Source: Opitutaceae bacterium (GTDB lineage Bacteria > Verrucomicrobiota > Verrucomicrobiia > Opitutales > Opitutaceae). From it: 63,578 nt of DNA. Position numbers and translations under genes: made by a program. The DNA is taken from NCBI GenBank assembly GCA_024711005.1, contig JANJTQ010000199.1:1-63578 (forward strand). The letters run 5' to 3'. The notes beneath the pieces are model-generated. The model was not told the origin of the DNA. It saw only the letters and a list, made by a program, of their open reading frames with translations, and ran no database searches. Positions 34,789-42,757 of the stretch are shown piece by piece (position 1 is the stretch's first letter; each line of letters begins with the position of its first letter).

Positions 34789-37281
34789 ATGCCACCCCTG
34801 CCCCTCCCGTGTTCCCTGCGCCGGATCGTCCCGCTTGCCTGCATGCTCTGGACTTCCTCCGCCTTGAGCGCGGCTCCCGCGTCGGCCGGCCCCAACCTGG
34901 TGGAAAACGGCGACTTCGAGTCCCGCGGCGGGTGGACGTCCAACTGGGCGTGGTCGAAGGCCGACTCCTCGCTGGAGATCGACCGCTCGCGAGGCGAGGC
35001 CCACTCGGGCAAGGGCGCGCTGCTCGTCACCTCGCTCAAACCGGCGACTACCCAATGGCACAGCACCCCGTTCACCTTGAAGGCCGGACAGGCCTACCGG
35101 CTCTCGTTCATGTATCGCGGCGAAGGCGTCTCCCAGTTGCACGCGGTCGTCCGCATGATCCGGCCCAACTGGACCGCTTATCACAAAACCAACCACACCA
35201 TCCTCCCCGAGTGGAATCGCGCCGAGGACCTCTTCGTCGCCTCGGCGGACAAGGAGGACGTCGCTCTGTTCTTCTCCTTCGAAGACGCCGGCCGCGTCTG
35301 GATCGACAATGTCGTGCTCAACGAAATCGACCTGCCGGTGGCGAAGCCGACGCGCACGGAGAATCTGCTCAACAACGGCGATTTCGAGGTGTCCGTCTCG
35401 GGCGACGACTGGATCGTCCCCGCCAACTCCCGCAACCACATCCGTCGCGACACCACCGAGCGTAAATCCGGCTCCGCCAGTCTCCGCGTGGAAGGTGCCC
35501 GCGACTTCCTGTCGGCCCCGCTCCTCCTCACTGAAAACTGCCCGCACGTCATCAGCGGCTGGGTTCGCGCCGACCGACCCGACACACCCGTGACGTTCGA
35601 GCTGAAGTCCGGACGCACCGTGCGTTTTTCCAAGACCTTTACCGTCGGCCCCGAGTGGACCCGCTGCGAGATCTCCGGCGCCTCGATGTTGAAGGAGCGG
35701 TTCTTCTACGTCTCGCTGCGCAAGTCCGGGAATGGCGCAGCCTGGTTCGACGGAATCGCGCTGCACGAAGGCGACCGGCCTCCCGCCGGCGAGCCGCCCG
35801 CCCGCCGTGAGGTTGGCGTCGAACTGCAAGGAGAAGGCCGGGTTTATACCACGGAACATCCACCCGAAGTCGTCTTCACCTTGAATCGCGGCTCGCCTCG
35901 CTCCGCTCCCCGCGAGGAGACCTTGGAGTGGCGGCTGGATGACTGGCGCGGCGACACCTTCCAAACCGGCCGGGTGATCGTGCGGGTCGGCGAGACCAGC
36001 GTGCGCACCACCCTCCGCCCGACGAAATTCGGCCTTCACCACCTCGTCGTGCGCGGTCGGGACACGTCCGTGAACGGCACTCACTTCGCCTACTTCTCTC
36101 CGCCGCCCAAGATCGCGCCGGCCGACTCCCGCTTCGGAAACCACTTCTCGCACAACAGCACCGATGTCTTCGAAATGGCGCAACGCATCGGATGCCTCTG
36201 GGGTCGTGCCCACTGGCCTCCCGGCGCGACGCAATGGAAGTCCGTCGAGCCCGCCAAGGGCGAATTCAGTTTCTCGGAACGGCTGCAAAAGCGCCTCGCC
36301 GCGGGCGAAATGGCCCTCCTTGGCATGATCGACACCACGCCGCCTTGGGCGGCCGCCCCCGACGACGCAAGCTGGCTTGCCCGCAACCGCGCCTACGGCA
36401 CGGTGATGCCCGAGTCGATCGACGACTGGCGCAACTACGTGCGGACCGTCGCCAAGGCCCACCCCCAAATCACCCACTGGGAGATTTTCAACGAACCCAA
36501 CGTCCCGATCTTCTGGCGCGGAACCCGCGAGGACCTGCTCAAGCTGCACGTCGCCGCCTCCGAGGAACTCAGGCGGGCCAACCCCGCCATCAAGGTCGTC
36601 GGCGGTGTATCCAGCTCTCAATTACAACAGGCGGGGGCCCTGCGGTCGGTTGACGCCACGGTCGAGCATCCCTACTCGCACGGCCGGACGGTCGATGAAC
36701 GGGTGACGGAAAACCGCGCCGCCTTCGCCCGTCGCCGGGCAACCCTCGACAAGGCGGGCGGGAAACACGTCGCCCTCTGGAACACCGAATACGGTCCCGG
36801 TGACTGGGGGTCGGTGCGTGCGCCCGGCAACATGGATCAGCGCGTCCGTGCCGTCGAATACATGATCAAGCATACCGTGGCGCAGCTCGATCAGATCGAG
36901 CGTTTCTTCCCCTACCTGATGGCCTCCGACGTCATCAGCGAACACACGCAGCTCGAGCCCGACCACGTGCCGCGCCTGGGGCTCGCCGGCTATGCCACCG
37001 TGATCCGCTTCACCGACGGAGCCGAACCCATCGGCGAAGTACCGGGGACCACGCCCGACGTGCGGGCGTTCGGCGTCCGCCGCGACGGGCACCTGACGAT
37101 TTTCGTCTGGAGTCGCACGCCCGGCAAAACCCTTTCTCCCCGGCGGGCGGACGGCGTCGAGGTCTTCGACGAGATGGGCAATTCGATCCCCATGCCCGCG
37201 TCGATCGGCCGCCTGCCCGTCATCCTCACAGGGAAACCGGAGGCCCTGCTGCAAACCGGTCTCTTCACCCCCCGTCTGTAG
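34789..37281 (+). CDS. secreted GH39-like (clan GH-A) glycosidase with tandem CBM-like domains
   Basis: An 830-residue exported enzyme. The signal peptide is about residues 1-33. Two tandem CBM4/9-like beta-sandwiches follow, starting NLVENGDFES (about 35) and NLLNNGDFEVS (about 191). Next comes an Ig-like spacer (about 340-430), then a TIM barrel (about 440-740) and a short beta-domain. The catalytic glutamates of clan GH-A are present: Glu569 in HWEIFNEPN and Glu667 in LWNTEYG. Family assignment beyond GH39-like is uncertain. It is divergent from LacI paralogue B, with an operator 48 nt upstream. Confidence 0.82.
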   Translation: MPPLPLPCSLRRIVPLACMLWTSSALSAAPASAGPNLVENGDFESRGGWTSNWAWSKADSSLEIDRSRGEAHSGKGALLVTSLKPATTQWHSTPFTLKAGQAYRLSFMYRGEGVSQLHAVVRMIRPNWTAYHKTNHTILPEWNRAEDLFVASADKEDVALFFSFEDAGRVWIDNVVLNEIDLPVAKPTRTENLLNNGDFEVSVSGDDWIVPANSRNHIRRDTTERKSGSASLRVEGARDFLSAPLLLTENCPHVISGWVRADRPDTPVTFELKSGRTVRFSKTFTVGPEWTRCEISGASMLKERFFYVSLRKSGNGAAWFDGIALHEGDRPPAGEPPARREVGVELQGEGRVYTTEHPPEVVFTLNRGSPRSAPREETLEWRLDDWRGDTFQTGRVIVRVGETSVRTTLRPTKFGLHHLVVRGRDTSVNGTHFAYFSPPPKIAPADSRFGNHFSHNSTDVFEMAQRIGCLWGRAHWPPGATQWKSVEPAKGEFSFSERLQKRLAAGEMALLGMIDTTPPWAAAPDDASWLARNRAYGTVMPESIDDWRNYVRTVAKAHPQITHWEIFNEPNVPIFWRGTREDLLKLHVAASEELRRANPAIKVVGGVSSSQLQQAGALRSVDATVEHPYSHGRTVDERVTENRAAFARRRATLDKAGGKHVALWNTEYGPGDWGSVRAPGNMDQRVRAVEYMIKHTVAQLDQIERFFPYLMASDVISEHTQLEPDHVPRLGLAGYATVIRFTDGAEPIGEVPGTTPDVRAFGVRRDGHLTIFVWSRTPGKTLSPRRADGVEVFDEMGNSIPMPASIGRLPVILTGKPEALLQTGLFTPRL

Positions 37282-37310
37282 CGCCTCGTCTCCGCTGCAG
37301 CCACGCTCGT

Positions 37311-37324
37311 TTAAATCGCTTCAG
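37311..37324. promoter_or_regulatory. LacI-type operator, copy 6 (weaker)
   Basis: TTAAATCGCTTCAG matches the consensus at 10 of 12 fixed positions. It lies 105 nt before the pseudopilin gene and 29 nt after the stop of the GH39-like gene. Confidence 0.6.
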
Positions 37325-37429
37325 ACAACACCCGGATTGAACCCCGCGGGCGTCCGGCCCAATGTCCGCCAATACCCCACCCCGCCGTAAACACGAGTGG
37401 CTCGCGCGACGCTTTTTCACCCCGACCTC

Positions 37430-38170
37430 ATGAACCCGATCTCTGCCCCCTCCTCCAAGCGTCGCGGCTTCACCTTGATCGAGCTGCTTGCCGCGGTCGC
37501 GATCATCGGTGTCCTGGCCGGCCTTGTCCTTGCTGCCCTCGGCAAGAGCCGTGAGGCCGCCCGCGCCTCCCAATGCCTTTCCAACGTCCGGCAGATCGGC
37601 GGATTGTTCACGCTCTATGCCGCGGACAACAAGGGACTGCTGCCGCACACCGCCGGCGGGCAGCTCCCCGGCGACGGCGCGGGCTGGTCCTACGCGCTCG
37701 CCCGCTACTTCATCACCGAAACCCAGCGCTCGCGGTTTCAAAACATCGGATTGACCCGGCCCAACACCACCCGCCCCCCGGCCCCCTACTACTGTCCGGC
37801 CGCCAACACCTTTCTGAAGCAAAACCCCGATCCGCAGCGGGAGATGGCCTCCTACGCCGCCAACGGACATGTGCTCAATCCTTCCTCGGGAACCCTCCTG
37901 CTGGAAAACCGCACCCGCCTCGCCAACATACGCAATCCCGCCCAAACCTATCTCGTGACCGATCTCGACGGTCGGGACTTTATATCCAGTCGACCGGGCT
38001 ACTTTGAAAACGGAGGCCACAACCCCGCGGCCAAGGATCGCCACGCCGGAAAACTCAACATGCTGTTCGTCGATGGCTCCGTTCGCGCACTCGAGTTCGC
38101 GAAGATGCCGTTCGTCGGCACCTCCTTCTTCAACGGCGACAGCTCGCGCGCTCCTTGGGGTCCCAACTGA
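37430..38170 (+). CDS. type II-like pseudopilin with H-X9-DG motif
   Basis: A 246-residue pseudopilin. The prepilin leader is [14 protein letters not shown], cleaved before the F of [18 protein letters not shown], with Glu at position +5 as in class III signals. The C-terminal part carries the H-X9-DG motif ([15 protein letters not shown]), a hallmark of the expanded DUF1559-like pseudopilin families in Planctomycetes and Verrucomicrobiota. These proteins are thought to assemble via type II secretion or type IV pilus machinery, which is not in this window. It is 21 nt upstream of the PL8 gene, likely co-transcribed and controlled by operator copy 6. ATG 37430 gives the standard short leader. 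Confidence 0.87.
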   Translation: MNPISAPSSKRRGFTLIELLAAVAIIGVLAGLVLAALGKSREAARASQCLSNVRQIGGLFTLYAADNKGLLPHTAGGQLPGDGAGWSYALARYFITETQRSRFQNIGLTRPNTTRPPAPYYCPAANTFLKQNPDPQREMASYAANGHVLNPSSGTLLLENRTRLANIRNPAQTYLVTDLDGRDFISSRPGYFENGGHNPAAKDRHAGKLNMLFVDGSVRALEFAKMPFVGTSFFNGDSSRAPWGPN

Positions 38171-38191
38171 CGCCAGCCCAAAAAAACCACC

Positions 38192-40237
38192 ATGCGCCCC
38201 GATGATGAAGGGAGCGTCCGCGCGCCGTCCTCCCTCACAGTCCTGCGTCATCGGCTCGCCGCGACGATCGCGGCCCGTCCGGGGGCGGCGGTGGCGGCGC
38301 CCGGCCCCGATGGCTCCTGGGGTGACATCGATTACGCCGACCAAACCCCGACGGAATGGCGACCCTCTCAACATCTCGCCCGTGTCCGGCAGCTGGCGGT
38401 AAACGCCCGCGGCGGCGGTGCTCCGGCCGCACAGGCCCAGGCGCTCTCCGCGCTGCGCTGGTGGCTTGCCCATGATCCCGCGGCCCCGAGTTGGTGGCAC
38501 CGGCAGATCGGCGCGCCGCGATTGCTCGGCGAAGCCGCGCTCCTGCTCGCCGGCGAGCTTGACGCCGCGGATGTGGGGCGGGCGCAAGTGATCCTCGAGC
38601 GCGCCGGAGACTTTATCCTCATGTCCGGCATGGCCCCGCGCGCCATGAACTGGACCGGTGCGAACCGTCTCTGGATTTCGGCCAATCGCCTGCTGCTCGG
38701 GACACTCATCGGTGACGAGACGATCATCTCTGGAGCGGTAACCGCGGGCGCGGGCGAATTGCGCGTGGCGTCCCGCGGCGAAGACGGAATCCAGGCGGAC
38801 TTTAGTTTCCACCAGCACGGTCCGCTGCTCTTCAACGGGAGCTATGGACGATTCTATCTTTTGGAATCGGTGTTTTTGTTGCAGGCGGTGCATGGCACCC
38901 CGTGGCAACCGGCAGAGGGCCGCTACCGTCTGCTGGCCGACTTCCTCCTCGATGGCACGCGCTGGATGTTGCGCGGGGAGGATTTCGATTTCGGCTGCCG
39001 CGACCGGGAGATGACCCGCCCGCGCGTCACGTGCAGGGATCTCGCCCCGGCGGCCGCCTTCCTCGCGGAGGCCTGTCCGGCGCGGGCGGAGGAGTTGCTC
39101 GGACTCGCGGAGGGTCTCCGCACCGGCGCGGCACCGGGGGCGCTGGCGGGAAACCGAATGTTTCCCCGCTCGGATTTCATGGTGCAACAAGAGCCGGGCT
39201 GGCGCGTCTCCGTGCGCATGCACTCCCTGCGCACCGTGCGCGCGGAGTGTTGCAACGGCGAGGGCCGGCGATCGCACCACCTGTCCGACGGACTCACCTG
39301 CCTCATGCGTTCGGGAACCGAATATCGTGACCTTTTTCCGGTGTGGGACTGGCAACGACTGCCGGGCACGACCTGCCTCCGCACCCTGCGTAATGAATTC
39401 CCGGATACCGTTTTTATGCGCGGAACGGCGGAAGCGGTCGGCGGCACCGGCGACGGACGAACCGGGGTTTGCACACAGCATTTGCGCTCGGACCACCTGG
39501 TGGCGCGCAAAAGCTGGTTCTTCGACCAAGAGGGCGTCGTCTGCCTCGGCGCGGGCATCCGCAGCGCATTCGCCGGGGTCGTGGGCACGACACTCGATCA
39601 GAGCCGGATCCAGGGCGCGGTGATCACCGATGCCGCTCCCGACCGACCGCTGCCCGCCGGCCGTCACCGGGCGAGCTCCGCACGCTGGTTGGCGCACGGC
39701 CAATGGGGGTTTTGGTTCCCGCAGGCCACCGACGTGGAGGTGGAACTGGGGCCTCGCACGGGAGCGTGGAGCGATATCGGCGCGGGCCCGTCTGACGCGG
39801 TGAGCGAGCAGGTGTTCCTGGCCGTCATCAACCATGGGGAAGCGCCCGAAGGCGCCGCCTACGCCTATGCCATTCTACCCGGTGCGAACGCCGCCGGGCT
39901 GGCGCGTTTCACGGCGACGCCGTCGTTTGAGGTACTGGAAAACTCTCCGCGATTACAGGCGGTCTGGCGTCCGGCCGGGAAACTGCTGCAAGCGGCGTTT
40001 TTCGGCGCGGGTGAACTGGTCTGGAATGGCGGATGGAAGCTGCGCGTGGAGGGCGAATGCGCGGTCCAGATAACACTTGATACACACGGAAATCCTCGGG
40101 TGTTCGCGGCGGAGACCCGTCAGTTGGCGGAGTTTTTCGAGGGCCGTCTGAGCGATCCAATGGGCGCGACCCGGTGGGAGGGCCGCGTGCCGTTCCCGGG
40201 AGGAGACGCGGCGGGAATTACGTTGCGAATCGTGTAA
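38192..40237 (+). CDS. polysaccharide lyase family 8-like protein
   Basis: A 681-residue PL8-type lyase: an N-terminal (alpha/alpha) toroid and C-terminal beta-sandwiches. Catalytic residues of hyaluronate/chondroitin AC/xanthan lyases are visible: Asn158 (TGANRLW), His209 (DFSFHQHG), Tyr218 (NGSYGRFY) and arginines in CRDREMTRP (270-276). The VWDWQRLPGTT stretch is also typical. PL8 enzymes beta-eliminate uronic-acid linkages. There is no signal peptide, unlike most PL8 enzymes, and the upstream pseudopilin leaves only 21 nt. So it appears cytoplasmic, acting on imported oligosaccharides, or is exported by another route. Confidence 0.84.
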   Translation: MRPDDEGSVRAPSSLTVLRHRLAATIAARPGAAVAAPGPDGSWGDIDYADQTPTEWRPSQHLARVRQLAVNARGGGAPAAQAQALSALRWWLAHDPAAPSWWHRQIGAPRLLGEAALLLAGELDAADVGRAQVILERAGDFILMSGMAPRAMNWTGANRLWISANRLLLGTLIGDETIISGAVTAGAGELRVASRGEDGIQADFSFHQHGPLLFNGSYGRFYLLESVFLLQAVHGTPWQPAEGRYRLLADFLLDGTRWMLRGEDFDFGCRDREMTRPRVTCRDLAPAAAFLAEACPARAEELLGLAEGLRTGAAPGALAGNRMFPRSDFMVQQEPGWRVSVRMHSLRTVRAECCNGEGRRSHHLSDGLTCLMRSGTEYRDLFPVWDWQRLPGTTCLRTLRNEFPDTVFMRGTAEAVGGTGDGRTGVCTQHLRSDHLVARKSWFFDQEGVVCLGAGIRSAFAGVVGTTLDQSRIQGAVITDAAPDRPLPAGRHRASSARWLAHGQWGFWFPQATDVEVELGPRTGAWSDIGAGPSDAVSEQVFLAVINHGEAPEGAAYAYAILPGANAAGLARFTATPSFEVLENSPRLQAVWRPAGKLLQAAFFGAGELVWNGGWKLRVEGECAVQITLDTHGNPRVFAAETRQLAEFFEGRLSDPMGATRWEGRVPFPGGDAAGITLRIV

Positions 40238-40299
40238 GCTGGATTCGCGGGAGCGGATTGCACGTCACTCGGTCGACCCCGGCGGTGACCAGCCCATCG

Positions 40300-41910
40300 T
40301 CAACGCGACGGTGAGATGCCGGGATCGGTGGCGAGACGATTGACGATCCACGCACGGCGGCTCTCGGCTCGATTTTGCGCCTCGATCATCTCGGAAAACT
40401 TATCCGGCGAATCGTCCAGCGAAGGCGGCGAAGAGGCTGAAAGCGCCGCGATGATCACGTCCTGACGCTGGAGATTCAGCAGAGTGTTGTGTGCATAACG
40501 CTCAAGATCCTCGCGTACGGCGGGCGCAAGCTCATCGCGCATGCGATCCCGGAACGCGGCCACGGAGCCGGCAGGCCCCACCAACAGATCCAGGTTGCGC
40601 TGCACCGCGAGCGAGGTGCCGGCGCCGAGGGATCCGAGGGTCGGATCGAAACCGGCGACAAAACCATCGGTGATCGGCAGAAACGGCCGAACCTGTTCGG
40701 CGGGCACCACCCCGACCGCGGCAGGCAGCCAGTCGCTTATCCGGGAAAAAGTGGCGTTGCCCTTCTGCGAGGTGATGAAGTGCAGAAAATCGATCAGGCG
40801 TGCGTGATTCGCGGCGCTCCGGACGATGCCAAAAGTGAGTCCGGTGCCTGTCTCGGACTCCGAGGCCGGGCCAAGCACGTTCGCCCCGTAGATCGGGTGT
40901 TCGCGGGAAGGTGCCGGAACCGGAAAGACGCCGAGTTCAAAGTCGGCCATCGCACGAAAACTGGGCGAATCCCAACTGCCGCTGGTGATCATCAGCGCCC
41001 GTTTCTGCAAAAAATAAAAGGCGGCGTCATCCCGCCCGAGTTGGACAAAGCCCGGATGCATCTGCAGGGCGACATCGCGGGTGATCGCGAGTCCGGCGGA
41101 GTAGGCCGACGAATCCACGCTCCAGGCGCCGTGAAGGAATGCCTGACCGATGTCGGTGTTCTCGGGCCGCAGCGTGTGTTCGAGATCGAGCTCCTGAATC
41201 AGCCGCTGCGTCTGGCTGGCGAACAATCGATAGGCAAGCATCGGCCCGTTATCCTTTGATCCGGCCACCGGCAACACGGGCTGCCCCAACTCCGCGCTCC
41301 GTTCATGCACGCGATGACAGAGGGCGAGAAAGTCATCGAATGTCTCCGGCGGCGGGGTGTCGCCCAGCAGACGCCGCCACAGGTCCCGATTGTAGAAGAC
41401 GCGTATCGTGAACATCGACATCGGCACCCCGTAGTATTCGAGCAGGTTAGTCCGGTAGGCCCAGCTACCTTGCATATCATCAAGAAACGTCGCCCGCCAG
41501 GGAACCGACGCCAGCGGCCCGCCTTCGTTATAGGGGTTGGGCCGTTCGACCCATTGCGAAATGGGGGCGAAAAAGCGCGCCATCACCTCGTCATCCGTTC
41601 CCTTGCCCAGTTGAATAATGTCGGGGGCGGTCCCGCCCACCAATTGGGTGCGCACCCACTGCGCATAGGTGCGCTCGGGGATCGCAATCTGCTCGACCCG
41701 CACCTCCGGATGCAGCGCCTCGTAATCCCGTGCCAGTTGGTCCAGCGCTTCACGCATGCCTGCTTCAAGCTGCCAGTGGGCGAAACGAATGACGTGCCTG
41801 CCATCCGAGGCATCGTCGGATTCGCGCCCCAAGACGCGAAACAGCGATACCAGGAAGCATCCCAGAAGAAGCGAATAGCCGATGAGATTGATGATTTTCT
41901 CCCGCGTCAT
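40300..41910 (-). CDS. extracellular solute-binding protein, membrane-tethered
   Basis: A 536-residue ABC-type sugar-binding protein (SBP family 1). The N-terminus has a transmembrane helix (about residues 7-27) without a lipobox, so it may be anchored to the inner membrane rather than being a lipoprotein. The core has VEQIAIPERTYAQWVRTQLVGG, GTAPDIIQLG and a MITSGSWDSPSF loop typical of oligosaccharide receptors. No permease or ATPase genes lie nearby. Its start overlaps the stop of the upstream gene (ATGA at 41907-41910). It is the third gene of the GH31 operon and probably delivers oligosaccharides cleaved outside. Confidence 0.85.
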   Translation of the reverse strand: MTREKIINLIGYSLLLGCFLVSLFRVLGRESDDASDGRHVIRFAHWQLEAGMREALDQLARDYEALHPEVRVEQIAIPERTYAQWVRTQLVGGTAPDIIQLGKGTDDEVMARFFAPISQWVERPNPYNEGGPLASVPWRATFLDDMQGSWAYRTNLLEYYGVPMSMFTIRVFYNRDLWRRLLGDTPPPETFDDFLALCHRVHERSAELGQPVLPVAGSKDNGPMLAYRLFASQTQRLIQELDLEHTLRPENTDIGQAFLHGAWSVDSSAYSAGLAITRDVALQMHPGFVQLGRDDAAFYFLQKRALMITSGSWDSPSFRAMADFELGVFPVPAPSREHPIYGANVLGPASESETGTGLTFGIVRSAANHARLIDFLHFITSQKGNATFSRISDWLPAAVGVVPAEQVRPFLPITDGFVAGFDPTLGSLGAGTSLAVQRNLDLLVGPAGSVAAFRDRMRDELAPAVREDLERYAHNTLLNLQRQDVIIAALSASSPPSLDDSPDKFSEMIEAQNRAESRRAWIVNRLATDPGISPSR

Positions 41911-42743
41911 GGTGCAGGGATCGCCGCGGGCGGCAAGGAGGCCAGGTGTTCGAGAACCATCCGGCGGCGGACGTCCCGGGTGAAGGCGGTCAGGAATTTC
42001 CCGTAATGGTCGCGCGCGATTTCCGTCCGGCCCAGAAGTCGGGCAAGCTCGCCGATCTGAACCCAGACACGAGCCTGCTGTGTCGGTCTCGCGATGCCCG
42101 CAAGATCGGCGGCCATCAGGTGCTCAAGCGCAAGGGCGTCGCCGAGCCCAAAGCGCAGCGCGACGTCGGCCAGCAGCAGATTCAAATCACGCCGCGCGGA
42201 CGCGGTGACCAGTCCGGCGGCCGCCCGGCGATGATTTTCAAAACGTGTCCTCAATTCGTCCGCGGACACCGGCGCGTAGAGTTCGATCAGAGCAAGTTTT
42301 ATTGCGGCTTGCTCCGCCCAAGGATGCGCGGGATGTTCCGCGACCAGTTTTGAAAAATGCGCGGCGGCCGCGGAGAGGTTCGGCGGAGAGCGGTGTATTT
42401 GTTCGACACGGCCAAGGTGAAAACGGGCGACGACGGCAACCTCGCCCGTCGGGATGTCGATGATCAGCGATTCAAGAATGCGCACGGCCTCGTCGAGATT
42501 TCCGGCGGTTTTCGGCTGTTGAATCAGAAGTGTGATTGCATAACCGAGCCGGGACTCGCGACTCCGATGGGTCGCAAAGGCGCGATGGGATTCCTTGAAC
42601 AGACTCAAGGAAGCACGCTCCCAAGCATGGACGACTTCCGCGTCGCGTGCCTCCATCGGCTCCGACGCGGAGAGAGTTGAAACGAGCATCGGGAGCGCGA
42701 GCAGAAGGCTTGCGCGCACGACCCTGCCATATCGAGCGGACAT
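41907..42743 (-). CDS. exported helical-repeat (TPR-like) protein
   Basis: A 278-residue protein with an N-terminal signal peptide or anchor (RASLLLALPMLVSTLSAS) followed by helical repeats reminiscent of TPRs (NLDEAVRILESLIIDIP, AAAHFSKLVAEHPAHPWAEQAAIKLALIELY). It has no recognised enzyme domain. It sits between GH31 (14 nt) and the solute-binding gene (overlapping by 4 nt), so a role as a partner of the binding protein is likely. ATG 42743 gives a proper signal segment; the longer open frame would prepend an Arg-rich stretch without homology. Confidence 0.72.
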   Translation of the reverse strand: MSARYGRVVRASLLLALPMLVSTLSASEPMEARDAEVVHAWERASLSLFKESHRAFATHRSRESRLGYAITLLIQQPKTAGNLDEAVRILESLIIDIPTGEVAVVARFHLGRVEQIHRSPPNLSAAAAHFSKLVAEHPAHPWAEQAAIKLALIELYAPVSADELRTRFENHRRAAAGLVTASARRDLNLLLADVALRFGLGDALALEHLMAADLAGIARPTQQARVWVQIGELARLLGRTEIARDHYGKFLTAFTRDVRRRMVLEHLASLPPAAIPAP

Positions 42744-42757
42744 CAGTCGGGTGCCGG

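Noticed and set aside
33952-36621. An 889-codon minus-strand open frame opposite the GH39-like gene at 34789
   Set aside because: It overlaps both the LacI gene and the GH39-like gene, has no recognisable domain and is explained by codon bias on the real strands.
37265-39835. An 856-codon minus-strand open frame opposite the pseudopilin and PL8 genes
   Set aside because: The opposite strand encodes well-supported proteins with a prepilin leader and PL8 catalytic residues; the antisense frame has none.
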